Source: Sphingomonas sp. Leaf230 (lineage in GTDB: Bacteria > Pseudomonadota > Alphaproteobacteria > Sphingomonadales > Sphingomonadaceae). From it: 64,000 nt of DNA. The DNA is taken from NCBI RefSeq assembly GCF_001421745.1, contig NZ_LMKW01000008.1, positions 311,027-375,026 on the forward strand. The letters are read 5' to 3'. A program made the position numbers and the translations under genes. Shown in pieces: positions 27,962-36,389 of the stretch. The notes below the pieces were generated by a model that made no database searches, was not told the origin of the DNA, and was given only the letters and a program-made list of their open reading frames with translations. The first letter of the stretch is position 1; each line of letters opens with the position of its first letter.

Positions 27962-29014
27962 ATGTCCCTCCTTCACGCCTCCAAGCAGTACAAGCCGTTC
28001 GAATACCCTTGGGCGTTCGAGTTCTGGAAGCGCCAGCAGCAGCTCCACTGGCTCCCCGAGGAAGTGCCCTTGGGCGAGGATTGCCGCGATTGGGCGCAGA
28101 AGCTCAGCGATCACGAGCGCAACCTGCTCACGCAGATCTTCCGCTTCTTCACGCAGGCCGACGTCGAGGTGCAGGATTGCTACCACGAGAAATACGGCCG
28201 CGTGTTCAAGCCGACCGAGATCAAGATGATGCTGACCTCGTTCAGCAACATGGAGACGGTCCACATCGCCGCCTACAGCCATCTGCTCGACACCATCGGT
28301 ATGCCCGAGAGCGAGTACGGCGCCTTCCTCGAATATGCCGAGATGAAGGAAAAGCATGACTACATGCAGCAGTTCACCGTCGACAACGACGAGGATATCG
28401 CGCGCACGCTGGCCATGTTCGGCGGCTTCACCGAGGGCGTCCAGCTGTTCGCGTCGTTCGCGATGCTGATGAACTTTCCGCGCTTCAACAAGATGAAGGG
28501 CATGGGCCAGATCGTCACCTGGTCGATCCGCGACGAGAGCCTCCACTGCGAGGGCATCATCAAGATGTTCCACACCTTCTGTCAGGAGCGCCAGTGCCTG
28601 ACCAAGGCGGTGAAGGACGACATCGCCGACGTCTGCCAGACGACGATCCGCCTCGAGGACAATTTCATCGACCTCGCCTTCGAGATGGGCCCGGTCAACG
28701 GCATGACCCCCAAGGAGATCAAGAAGTACATCCGCTTCATCGCCGACTGGCGCATGACTCAGCTCGGCCTGAAGCCGATCTACATGATCGACGAGCACCC
28801 GCTGCCCTGGCTCGCCCCGATGCTCAACGGCGTCGAGCACGCCAACTTCTTCGAACAGCGCGCCACCGAGTATTCGAAGGCCGCGACCAAGGGCCAGTGG
28901 AACGACGTCTGGGACTCGTTCGACAAGCGCCAGACGGCGAAGAAGGGGCCGGCTGCGAATGTGGACCTGAGTGAGGTTCGGGACATGTTCAGCGATTCGG
29001 TCGCGGCTGAATGA
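27962..29014 (+). CDS. nrdB: Class I ribonucleoside-diphosphate reductase, beta (radical) subunit
   Basis: The 350-residue subunit houses the di-metal site and tyrosyl radical that start catalysis in NrdA. By spacing, Glu98 and His101 (METVH) with Tyr105 correspond to Glu115, His118 and Tyr122 of the Escherichia coli protein; Glu158 (TEGVQLF), Glu192 and His195 (RDESLH) complete the ligands, and Asp67 or Glu69 supplies the first. The radical Tyr is therefore present. No ATP-cone is fused to either end. AAGG precedes the ATG by eight bases, and a TATAAA-like stretch lies at about 27931. Confidence 0.96.
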   Translation: MSLLHASKQYKPFEYPWAFEFWKRQQQLHWLPEEVPLGEDCRDWAQKLSDHERNLLTQIFRFFTQADVEVQDCYHEKYGRVFKPTEIKMMLTSFSNMETVHIAAYSHLLDTIGMPESEYGAFLEYAEMKEKHDYMQQFTVDNDEDIARTLAMFGGFTEGVQLFASFAMLMNFPRFNKMKGMGQIVTWSIRDESLHCEGIIKMFHTFCQERQCLTKAVKDDIADVCQTTIRLEDNFIDLAFEMGPVNGMTPKEIKKYIRFIADWRMTQLGLKPIYMIDEHPLPWLAPMLNGVEHANFFEQRATEYSKAATKGQWNDVWDSFDKRQTAKKGPAANVDLSEVRDMFSDSVAAE

Positions 29015-29046
29015 TCCATCAAAAATCAAATAGTTAAGAGGGCAGC

Positions 29047-29758
<712 letters not shown>

Positions 29759-29800
29759 CGCCATAATGACGTCGCAGCTTGTTCCGCGATGACAGAAATT

Positions 29801-29823
29801 GGGGAGGCTGCGGCAGCCTCCCC
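29801..29823 (+). terminator. Strong hairpin after the polyproline ORF
   Basis: GGGGAGGCTG and CAGCCTCCCC form a perfect 10 bp stem with a CGG loop 42 bp after the ORF stop. No T-run follows, so it may stabilise the upstream mRNA end or act as a weak terminator rather than a classic one. Confidence 0.5.
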
Positions 29824-29908
29824 ACACTGAAACGGCTGGCAAAGCTGAATTTCAACGGACTGCCGATGCTGTTGTCCGCCACGTTGCCAAGGCTTGGGAG
29901 TCCCACTG

Positions 29909-30151
29909 ATGGCCGTCGAAACGACCGGCTGGAACGCCACCGACCACCTCGACAGCGACGCCGCGATCCTCGCCTATCTCGAAGCGCTCTTCGAAGACGG
30001 CGACCCCACGTTGATCGCCGCCGCACTCGCCGATGTAGCCAAGGTCCGTGGTATCGCCGAACAGCCCAAGCCCCGGCCCGATATTCCGCTCCACTCGGTC
30101 ATCCGAACGCTCAAGGCTCTCGGCCTCGAACTAACCGCAAAAGCGGCGTGA
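29909..30151 (+). CDS. Addiction-module antidote protein with helix-turn-helix lost
   Basis: The N-terminal 55 residues (for example NATDHLDSDAAILAYLEA and DPTLIAAALADVAKVRGI) and the end (TLKALGLEL) match the HigA-like antidote family that partners RelE/HigB killer proteins. The roughly 25 residues that normally form the DNA-recognition helices are replaced by EQPKPRPDIPLH, so DNA binding is probably lost. Eighty residues compare with about 95-100 in the family. The toxin that normally precedes it is not found. GGGAG eight bases upstream supports the ATG at 29909. It is likely a degenerating remnant or an antidote that only binds toxin. Confidence 0.6.
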   Translation: MAVETTGWNATDHLDSDAAILAYLEALFEDGDPTLIAAALADVAKVRGIAEQPKPRPDIPLHSVIRTLKALGLELTAKAA

Positions 30152-30185
30152 AAACTGCGTCGCAAATTGCAGCGCTTCGACATGT

Positions 30186-30332
30186 TCAAACTGCCAGTTC
30201 GCGCAACACCTGTTCGATCGGGATCATCATCGATCGGTCGCGCGCTTGTGCCATCCCGCGCTCGATCTTAGCGCGCTTCCACGTATTATAATCGCGTTGC
30301 GCTCGCTGCCCGGACTCATTCTTTCTGGACAT
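30186..30332 (-). CDS. Small antitoxin-like protein overlapping the ParE toxin gene
   Basis: The 48-residue basic protein has NTWKRAKIERGMAQ and DRSMMIPIEQVLREL, a pattern seen at the ends of small type II antitoxins (W-x-R-x-K-I-x-x-G followed by IP-x-x-V). It starts inside the last codons of the toxin gene (17 bp overlap in another frame), so the two are translationally linked. It is shorter than typical DNA-binding antitoxins. Identification is by pattern only. Confidence 0.5.
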   Translation of the reverse strand: MSRKNESGQRAQRDYNTWKRAKIERGMAQARDRSMMIPIEQVLRELAV

Positions 30333-30606
30333 CTTCTGCCTCCTCGTCCCGCGCCCCATGCCTGACGCGCAAGATGATTACGCAGTCGCCGACCACGCGG
30401 TAGCGAAGAATATACGGCCATACCGTCGTCCGCTCACGCCGTCCGTCGCCTACGTCGCGACCTCGATCTGGAAAACTCGCGAGGCTGTCTGCCACCGCGA
30501 TAAGCCGCGCGCCCAATGCATTGGCGGCGGCGGGATTGAACGCCGAGACATAGGTAACGATCGCCTCTAGATTGGCGACGGCATCGTCCGTCCAGACGAT
30601 GCGCAA
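30316..30606 (-). CDS. ParE/RelE-family toxin
   Basis: The 96-residue protein has the ParE fold signature: WTDDAVANLEAIVTYV at the N-terminus, LASFPDRGRDV in the middle and RYRVVGDCVIILRVRHGARD at the end. Such toxins inhibit gyrase (ParE) or cleave mRNA (RelE). The frame begins with TTG at 30606 directly after the TAG of the upstream antitoxin; no ATG is available before the conserved N-terminus. It is arranged antitoxin-toxin with a further small gene behind, and all appear intact. Confidence 0.85.
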   Translation of the reverse strand: MRIVWTDDAVANLEAIVTYVSAFNPAAANALGARLIAVADSLASFPDRGRDVGDGRRERTTVWPYILRYRVVGDCVIILRVRHGARDEEAEDVQKE

Positions 30607-30783
30607 CTAATCGCCGACGCGAGGTCGGGGTAGAGGTTCGGTCGAACCCCATGACGATAGCCAGCCCTTGACCGCGTCGTGACTGATCAACCGTCCGCTA
30701 TGCACGGCTGCATCTGCACGCGCGTCGGCCTCAGCCTCCGCAGCGGGATCGCTCGTATCGAACAGGGCATCATCGCGGGCCAT
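30607..30783 (-). CDS. Antitoxin of the ParE module
   Basis: The 58-residue acidic protein (ARADAAVHSGRLISHDAVKGW in sense: residues 21-41) matches the common alphaproteobacterial antitoxin ending in H-x-x-V-x-x-W-L-x-S-W-G. It lacks a clear ribbon-helix-helix N-terminus but carries the toxin-binding C-terminal part. The toxin TTG follows the stop with no gap. A longer frame to 30927 overlaps the pseudogene and is not family-like; the ATG at 30783 is preferred. Confidence 0.72.
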   Translation of the reverse strand: MARDDALFDTSDPAAEAEADARADAAVHSGRLISHDAVKGWLSSWGSTEPLPRPRVGD

Positions 30784-30838
30784 CCTTGAGGGATACACCT
30801 CAATTGCAATCACGACCAGTGGCAACTCGTGCCCGCTA

Positions 30839-31308
30839 TCACCAAGGCGAGCGCTTGCTGCCGCCATAATGCCGCGCGAGGCCGTGGCGGACCAGTAAGG
30901 CCCCCAGCGACACCCCTCCCCTTTCAACGATACGTAGTTTGCGGCCGTAGCGATCGACGTCGCGCTTGATCTGGGTCAGCGTGAGGGAGTCGGCGTTGAG
31001 CAGCGCTTGCATCTCCAGCGCTACCGCCTGCCCCAGCCGTGCTTGGCGGGCGCAGCGCGGCGGGTGGGTCTCGGCGTGTCGATGTCGGCGATGCGGATTT
31101 TCGTGCCCGCCATCCAAACCGTGTGGCCGTCGACCATGCAATCGATCCGCTTGGCGTGGCCGCAGATCGTGATGCGTGCGGAGACCGCCTTGCCGCTTGG
31201 AAGTGCGGAGACGGTCGCAACTTGGACGCCGCACTGGCAACACTTGCCACGACGGATAGTTCGTCGCCGATCCCACGTACGAACTCCACACGACCGCACA
31301 TTGCCCAC
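30839..31308 (-). pseudogene. Thermonuclease (SNase)-family gene broken by a frameshift
   Basis: Two frames together rebuild a thermonuclease-like protein. Up to about 31072 the frame reads CGHAKRIDCMVDGHTVWMAG and IRIADIDTP; from there the homology continues one frame over as ETHPPRCARQARLGQAV, then DRYGRKLRIVERGG and the usual C-terminus to the stop at 30839. A single base is missing where CCGGAG is expected (CCGAG). In addition the metal-binding VDGDT is VDGHT, a second lesion. The two independent changes support a real pseudogene rather than a reading error. Confidence 0.8.
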
Positions 31309-31312
31309 ACTC

Positions 31313-32326
31313 TCAACCGCCGCGCAGCAGACGCATCACCAGTGTTCGGATACGCCCGTAATTCGCCTTCGACGCGCCGAGCACGCCGTGGCGTTCGGGC
31401 GGGAGGAATGCGAGCGGGTGGCCGTCGGGGCGGAACACGTAATGATCGAACCACGCGCGCCACGCTGCGCGCTCGGCCGGCGGGCGTTCGGCGATCGTCA
31501 GGAGCGATAGCAGCAAGGCGGTGTAAGGCTGGTCCGGTCCAGCGCTGAACCCGTCCCACCAGAAATTGATTAGGACGTTGACGTCGCCGACAGCCTCGAC
31601 CTGATGCCACCAGAGTTTCGGCACGTAGAGCGCATCGCCGGGCTCCAGCTCGACGACCAGTGCGCGGTCGCGGGCGTTTTCAAAGCGGGGAAAGCGCGGG
31701 TCGCCGGGCTCGCTGCCGACCGCGAGGCTGATCGGCTGGCCAGCGAGCGTGTGGTCGATCGGTCCGACATACAGGTCGCGGATCGCGTCGGGCGGGAACA
31801 GCGTGAAGCGCCGCCGCCCCGCCGCGACGCACGCGACATTGTCCATCGTGTCGTAATGGCAGGCGACCGTCGAGGCGTGCCCGACCCAGAACCGGGGGCG
31901 CACCGCGGGCGGTACGAACGGCAAGCGAGTCGTCTCCTCGATACCGGGGAAATACGTCTCCGCGGTCATCGATCCCATGTACATGCTGGTCCGGCCGGGG
32001 TCCGCCGCGCTGTCGAGGATTCGCGTCAGCGCCTCGCCGAACGGCACCGCGCTGCGGTCGAAATTGAACCCGGCGAGCGTCGCGTCGTAATTATACCGCG
32101 CGCCGATCTCGGGCTTGCCGACGAACACCTCTGCGAGCTTGCCGATATCGAAACGGCGAAGCTGCGCCACCACGCCGTCCAGCGCAGCACTTGGCGTTGT
32201 TGCCTGCGACAGCATCGGCCAATCCCGTGCCGCGCCGCGCAATACCGCGGGCTCGCACCGCGCCATCACCTCGGCCTGAAAAATTTCCGGATCGCGCAAC
32301 GCGTCGGCGGGCGGCTCGTGCAGCAT
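31313..32326 (-). CDS. Cupin-like (JmjC/Cupin_8) protein of the TonB-halogenase locus
   Basis: The 337-residue protein belongs to the cupin_8 or JmjC-like Fe(II)/2-oxoglutarate oxygenase group. CHYDTMDNVACV contains the H-x-D of the metal triad and PKLWWHQVE the distal His; FTLFPPDAI lies between. Substrate is unknown; family members hydroxylate proteins or small molecules. Its ATG overlaps the SapC TGA (ATGA), and the pair is transcribed away from the TonB receptor. Cupin, SapC, TonB receptor and tryptophan-halogenase-like genes recur together in Caulobacter, Xanthomonas and sphingomonads, so a shared role is likely but not established. Confidence 0.88.
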   Translation of the reverse strand: MLHEPPADALRDPEIFQAEVMARCEPAVLRGAARDWPMLSQATTPSAALDGVVAQLRRFDIGKLAEVFVGKPEIGARYNYDATLAGFNFDRSAVPFGEALTRILDSAADPGRTSMYMGSMTAETYFPGIEETTRLPFVPPAVRPRFWVGHASTVACHYDTMDNVACVAAGRRRFTLFPPDAIRDLYVGPIDHTLAGQPISLAVGSEPGDPRFPRFENARDRALVVELEPGDALYVPKLWWHQVEAVGDVNVLINFWWDGFSAGPDQPYTALLLSLLTIAERPPAERAAWRAWFDHYVFRPDGHPLAFLPPERHGVLGASKANYGRIRTLVMRLLRGG

Positions 32327-33009
32327 CAGCCGATGTCCGCCAACCGGTTGTTCCGGATCCGGCCGAGCGTCCGCAGATGGCGGATCGATCCGGCCTGCGC
32401 ATAGGCGAGTTGCAGGTCGCCACGGCGAAACAGGTCGAGCACTGCGGCATCGGGCAACGCGTGCAGCGCGTCGAGGCTGATCGTGTAGAGCCCTTCGAGC
32501 GTCAGATGTTCGCCGTCGTCGAAGCTCATCGTCACGTCGATCGGCTCGAGCAGGCGATGCGCGAGGAAGCGCTCGATCAGCGCATCGGTCTCGGGAATGC
32601 CCGACTGGAGGACGTGCAGCGCCTGCTGGATGCGCTTGAGTGGTAGCGCTGCCTCACCGTTCATGTCGAACAAAAGCTGGCCGTCCGGCTCCGCGAAGAC
32701 ACCGTGCTCGCGGTCGACGACCAGTTGCCCGTCGGTGATGTAGAAGCCCTGGCGTTCGAGGTCGGCGGGTCGGTAGTCGGGCAACGCCCCCTTCACCGCC
32801 ATCAGGTTGCGGCCCGGTTCCAGCCCCATCACGACGCCTGCGTAGAAGGCGCCGGTTTCCGGGTGTTTCGTGAACAAAATCGCATAATACGGGGCGGCCT
32901 GGAGAAATTCGTCCGCGACGATCTGCGCGAATTGCCGCTCGCCATCGTGCGCGCGCGATACGCGCAACGCCGCGTGCTGCGCATGGCTCAGCATCTCCCA
33001 GATCGGCAT
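32326..33009 (-). CDS. SapC-family protein
   Basis: The 227-residue protein matches SapC over its length: FAQIVADEFLQAAPYYAIL followed by KHPETGAFYAGVVMGL near the start and a DxxxxLxxLYTIS segment toward the end. SapC was named for a Campylobacter surface-layer secretion locus, but proteins of this size beside TonB receptors have no demonstrated activity. The start is the ATG at 33009 after AGAGAG. It shares the divergent control region with the receptor and is translationally coupled to the cupin. Confidence 0.88.
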   Translation of the reverse strand: MPIWEMLSHAQHAALRVSRAHDGERQFAQIVADEFLQAAPYYAILFTKHPETGAFYAGVVMGLEPGRNLMAVKGALPDYRPADLERQGFYITDGQLVVDREHGVFAEPDGQLLFDMNGEAALPLKRIQQALHVLQSGIPETDALIERFLAHRLLEPIDVTMSFDDGEHLTLEGLYTISLDALHALPDAAVLDLFRRGDLQLAYAQAGSIRHLRTLGRIRNNRLADIG

Positions 33010-33122
33010 CCATCTCTCTCCGTACAGTCTTCTTGGCTAAGAGATCGCACATGGCGCCCCGGTTGCAAAGCCTCGCCGCGACCACTCATACAAATGCTTG
33101 CATTGATTGTTAGCCTGAGTAT

Positions 33123-33136
33123 TGTGAGCGCTACCG
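33123..33136. promoter_or_regulatory. Candidate LacI-type operator in the divergent SapC/receptor region
   Basis: TGTGAGCGCTACCG has the central palindrome AGCGCT and matches 10 of 14 bases of the xyl-box described in Xanthomonas (TGGTAGCGCTAACA). It is placed in the 239 bp between SapC and the receptor, so could act on both directions. It is degenerate on one side; a perfect version occurs at 60977-60988. Confidence 0.4.
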
Positions 33137-33248
33137 TAGATGATCGAGACGGTGCGGAAACGCGCATGATTCGATCGTCGAAGTAACTTTGTCGTGGACG
33201 CCTCTCACAAGAAGGGCGGTGCGGCGCCGCATGAGGGGATGTTTGACC

Positions 33249-36200
33249 GTGACCACCACTACGCGCGCTTTCGGCTTTCGAGGACTGGCCCACCCATCGA
33301 GCGCACTCGCCTGCGCGACCAGCGTACTGGCGATGATGTGGTCGATCCCGGCAATGGCGCAGGATCAGGGCAATCTTCAGAACAGCACGACCACGCAGCC
33401 GACCGCGCCGCAGCCAGCCGTGCCGACTACCGCGAACACCACGACCGCGTCGGAGGCCGGACAGCCGCAGGACGCAGCCACCGCACCCGACGCGTCGCAG
33501 GGCAACACGGTCCAGACTAGCGCACCGCAGAGCGACGACATCATCGTCACCGGCCTGCGCGGATCGCTCCAGCGCAACCTCGACCTGAAGCGCACCTCGT
33601 CGGGCGTCGTCGACGTCATCTCGGCCGAGGACATCGGCAAGTTCCCGGATTCGAACGTAGCGGCGTCGCTGCAGCGCCTGCCAGGCGTATCGATCCAACG
33701 TTCCGGTTCGCGCGGCGAGCCGACCGGTATCACGGTTCGCGGTTTCGGCGGTGATTTCAACACCACGTTGTACGATGGCCGCCGTATCTCGACCGCGACC
33801 GGCAATCGCCAGATCGATTTCAGCACCGTGGGCGTCGATTTCATCGGCCAGTTGAGCGTCTTCAAGACGCCCGACGTCACGGTCGCATCGAGCTCGATCG
33901 GCGCGACGGTCGATATCGCGTTCCCCAAGCCGTTCGACCATCCCGGTTTCCGCCTTGCCGCCACCGGCTCGGGTTCGATCCAGGATCGTGCAGGCAAGAT
34001 CGTGCCGACTGCCGGCCTACTCATCAGCAGCACGAACAATGACGAGACGTTCGGCGTACTGGCCGACGCGATCTACACGCGGCGCGATACCGAGACCAAT
34101 CGCGTCTACGTATCGGGTTGGCCGGGCGGCAATTTCGCGCCGTGCCAGCTGACCGGTAATGCCGGGGCCGCAAACTGTGCGCCAACAAGCGATCCGAAGT
34201 CGGCAAACTACGCCAATCCCAACAATCGCCAGAACCTGCCCGGCTGGTTCCCGCAGCAATATGGTGCCGAGCAACAGCGCGTGAAGGACGAGCGCGTCGA
34301 TGCGCGCGTCGCGTTCCAATATCATCCGACCGACGACCTGATGGTCACGCTGGACAACAACTTCTCGCGCCAGACGATCAACCAGGACAATTACGCGTTC
34401 GGCGTATGGTTCAGCCAGGGCGATCTGCGCAACGTCACGGTCGACAAGAACGGCACCGCGGTCGACTTCACGCAGGCCGGCAGCCCGACCGATTTCACGG
34501 CTGCGGAAAACAAGCAGATCCTGCAGACCAACCAGACCGGCCTGAACGTCAAGTATGACGTGACGGAAAATCTGACGCTGGAAGCAGACGGCTCGTATGC
34601 GAAAAGCTGGCTGAACCCCGGCAACGTGATCGGCAGCAAGAACGGTGACATCGGGTACGGCAACGCGCTCGGCAACGTCCTGCGCTTCAAGGTCGACGGC
34701 AAGAGCAGCGATGCCTTCCCGACGATCAGCAACTTCGGTCCCGCCGGCGATGGCGCACGCTGGGCCGACCAGTCGGTGATCGGTACGCACGTCACGGTCA
34801 ACCAGACGCAGCACAATACCGATGAACTCGCCCAGTTCCGCGGCAACGCCACCTGGAAGCAGGACAATTTGACGCTCAAGGCCGGTGGCCAATATTATCA
34901 GGACACGTTCAACTTCCGCAACCAGAGCACGTTCACCAACAACTTCTGGCAGGCCTATGCCGGTTATGGCGGCCCATCGGGGCGGACGACGGGCATCTCG
35001 CCGGTCCCCGCGAACATCTACCAGGGCTCGGTCAGCCTCGACAACTTCATTCCCGGTTTCAACGGCAGCCTGCCGCCGTCGGTATTCGTGTTCAGCCCGA
35101 CCGCATATCAGAACTACCTGACGAGCCTGGGCAACCCGTACGCGAAGAACATCCCGGGCTTCAATTATCCGAGCCCGACGAGCGGCGACGGCCTGCTCGG
35201 TTTCCGCGGTGCGTTCGACGAGGCGGTCGATCCGGGCAGCGTCCTGAACGTGCGCGAGCGGACCTGGTCGCTCTACTTCAGCGCGAACTTCAAGGCGGAC
35301 GTCGGCGGCATGCCGTTCACGATGAACGCAGGCGTCCGCAACGAAACGACGAACCTGCGCGCGACTGGGCAAGGTCGCCTGCCGACCTCGATCACGACGA
35401 GCACCGCCGATCCGTCGTTGCTCGGCATCCCGACCTACACCGCAATCGTGCCGAACACGACCAACAGCTCGTATTCCTACCTGTTGCCCAGCCTGGATGC
35501 GAAGCTGGAAATCACCAACACGCTGCTGGTGCGCTTCGACGCGTCACGTACGCTGACCCGCCCGAGCCTCAGCGTGCTCAACCCGGTGCTGAACGTCGGC
35601 AACGGCCAGCGCGTCGGCGCCCTGACGGCCAGCGGCGGCAACCCGAATTTGAAGCCGTATCTCGCGGACAATTTCGACGTCGCCGCCGAATGGTATTATC
35701 AGCGCAACTCGTATCTGTCGGTCGACTTCTTCCTGAAGAACGTCAGCAACTTCATCATCGGCGGCGTGACGCGGCAGTCGATCAACGGGCTGATCGATCC
35801 GACGACGGGCATCCTGGCGAGCTTCGCCGTATCGCAGCAGGTCAACGGACCCAACGCGACCGTCCGCGGTGTCGAACTGGCGTGGCAGCAGGTGTTCGGC
35901 AACTCGGGCTTCGGGTTCCAGGCCAACGCAACCTTCGTCAACACCAACCGGCCCTATGACGACAAGAACATCTCGCAGACCGGCTTCGCGGTCACCGGGT
36001 TGGCAAATTCGGCGAACTTCGTCGGCTTCTATGACAAGGGTGGGTTCCAGTTCCGCACCGCGCTCAACTGGCGCGACAAGTATCTGCTGGCGTTCGGCCA
36101 GAACCAGAATACCGGCGCGTTCGGGTCGGAGCCGACCTTCGTCGACCAGAGCTTCCAGGTCGATCTGTCGACGAGCTACGACGTCAACAAGCAGGTCAGC

Positions 36201-36326
36201 GTCTTCGCCGAAGCCTTGAACGTCAACAACAACCAGCAGAGCACGCACGGGCGCTTCGACAATCAGTTGCTTGACGTGTTCGATTACGGCCGCCGCTACA
36301 CCGCGGGCGTCCGCTTCCACTTCTGA
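33249..36326 (+). CDS. TonB-dependent receptor
   Basis: The receptor of about 1025 residues would import oligosaccharides through the outer membrane. After the signal peptide (cleavage near SIPAMA-QD) a Thr/Gln/Pro/Ala-rich linker of 50 residues leads to the TonB box (DDIIVTGLRGS), the plug (LQRLPGVSIQRSGSRGEP, then ITVRGF) and a large barrel ending in GVRFHF with terminal Phe. The frame opens at 33189 (TTG), but GTG at 33249 follows AGGGGA at nine bases and puts the signal peptide at the start. It is the first gene of the rightward unit and is followed by a strong terminator. Confidence 0.94.
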   Translation: MTTTTRAFGFRGLAHPSSALACATSVLAMMWSIPAMAQDQGNLQNSTTTQPTAPQPAVPTTANTTTASEAGQPQDAATAPDASQGNTVQTSAPQSDDIIVTGLRGSLQRNLDLKRTSSGVVDVISAEDIGKFPDSNVAASLQRLPGVSIQRSGSRGEPTGITVRGFGGDFNTTLYDGRRISTATGNRQIDFSTVGVDFIGQLSVFKTPDVTVASSSIGATVDIAFPKPFDHPGFRLAATGSGSIQDRAGKIVPTAGLLISSTNNDETFGVLADAIYTRRDTETNRVYVSGWPGGNFAPCQLTGNAGAANCAPTSDPKSANYANPNNRQNLPGWFPQQYGAEQQRVKDERVDARVAFQYHPTDDLMVTLDNNFSRQTINQDNYAFGVWFSQGDLRNVTVDKNGTAVDFTQAGSPTDFTAAENKQILQTNQTGLNVKYDVTENLTLEADGSYAKSWLNPGNVIGSKNGDIGYGNALGNVLRFKVDGKSSDAFPTISNFGPAGDGARWADQSVIGTHVTVNQTQHNTDELAQFRGNATWKQDNLTLKAGGQYYQDTFNFRNQSTFTNNFWQAYAGYGGPSGRTTGISPVPANIYQGSVSLDNFIPGFNGSLPPSVFVFSPTAYQNYLTSLGNPYAKNIPGFNYPSPTSGDGLLGFRGAFDEAVDPGSVLNVRERTWSLYFSANFKADVGGMPFTMNAGVRNETTNLRATGQGRLPTSITTSTADPSLLGIPTYTAIVPNTTNSSYSYLLPSLDAKLEITNTLLVRFDASRTLTRPSLSVLNPVLNVGNGQRVGALTASGGNPNLKPYLADNFDVAAEWYYQRNSYLSVDFFLKNVSNFIIGGVTRQSINGLIDPTTGILASFAVSQQVNGPNATVRGVELAWQQVFGNSGFGFQANATFVNTNRPYDDKNISQTGFAVTGLANSANFVGFYDKGGFQFRTALNWRDKYLLAFGQNQNTGAFGSEPTFVDQSFQVDLSTSYDVNKQVSVFAEALNVNNNQQSTHGRFDNQLLDVFDYGRRYTAGVRFHF

Positions 36327-36339
36327 TCCCCCTCCCACT

Positions 36340-36374
36340 GGCGGAGCACGACCTGTTCGTGCTCCGCCTTTTTT
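36340..36374 (+). terminator. Strong rho-independent terminator between receptor and halogenase
   Basis: GGCGGAGCACGA and TCGTGCTCCGCC form a perfect 12 bp stem around a CCTGT loop, followed by six T residues. The halogenase ATG lies only 15 bp beyond, so the distal genes depend on read-through or on a promoter upstream or inside the hairpin region. Confidence 0.9.
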
Positions 36375-36389
36375 CGATTACGCTGCACC

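Noticed and set aside
29779-30291. 170-codon plus-strand frame across the antidote and ParE region
   Set aside because: Out of frame with the recognised antidote and very Arg-rich; no support.
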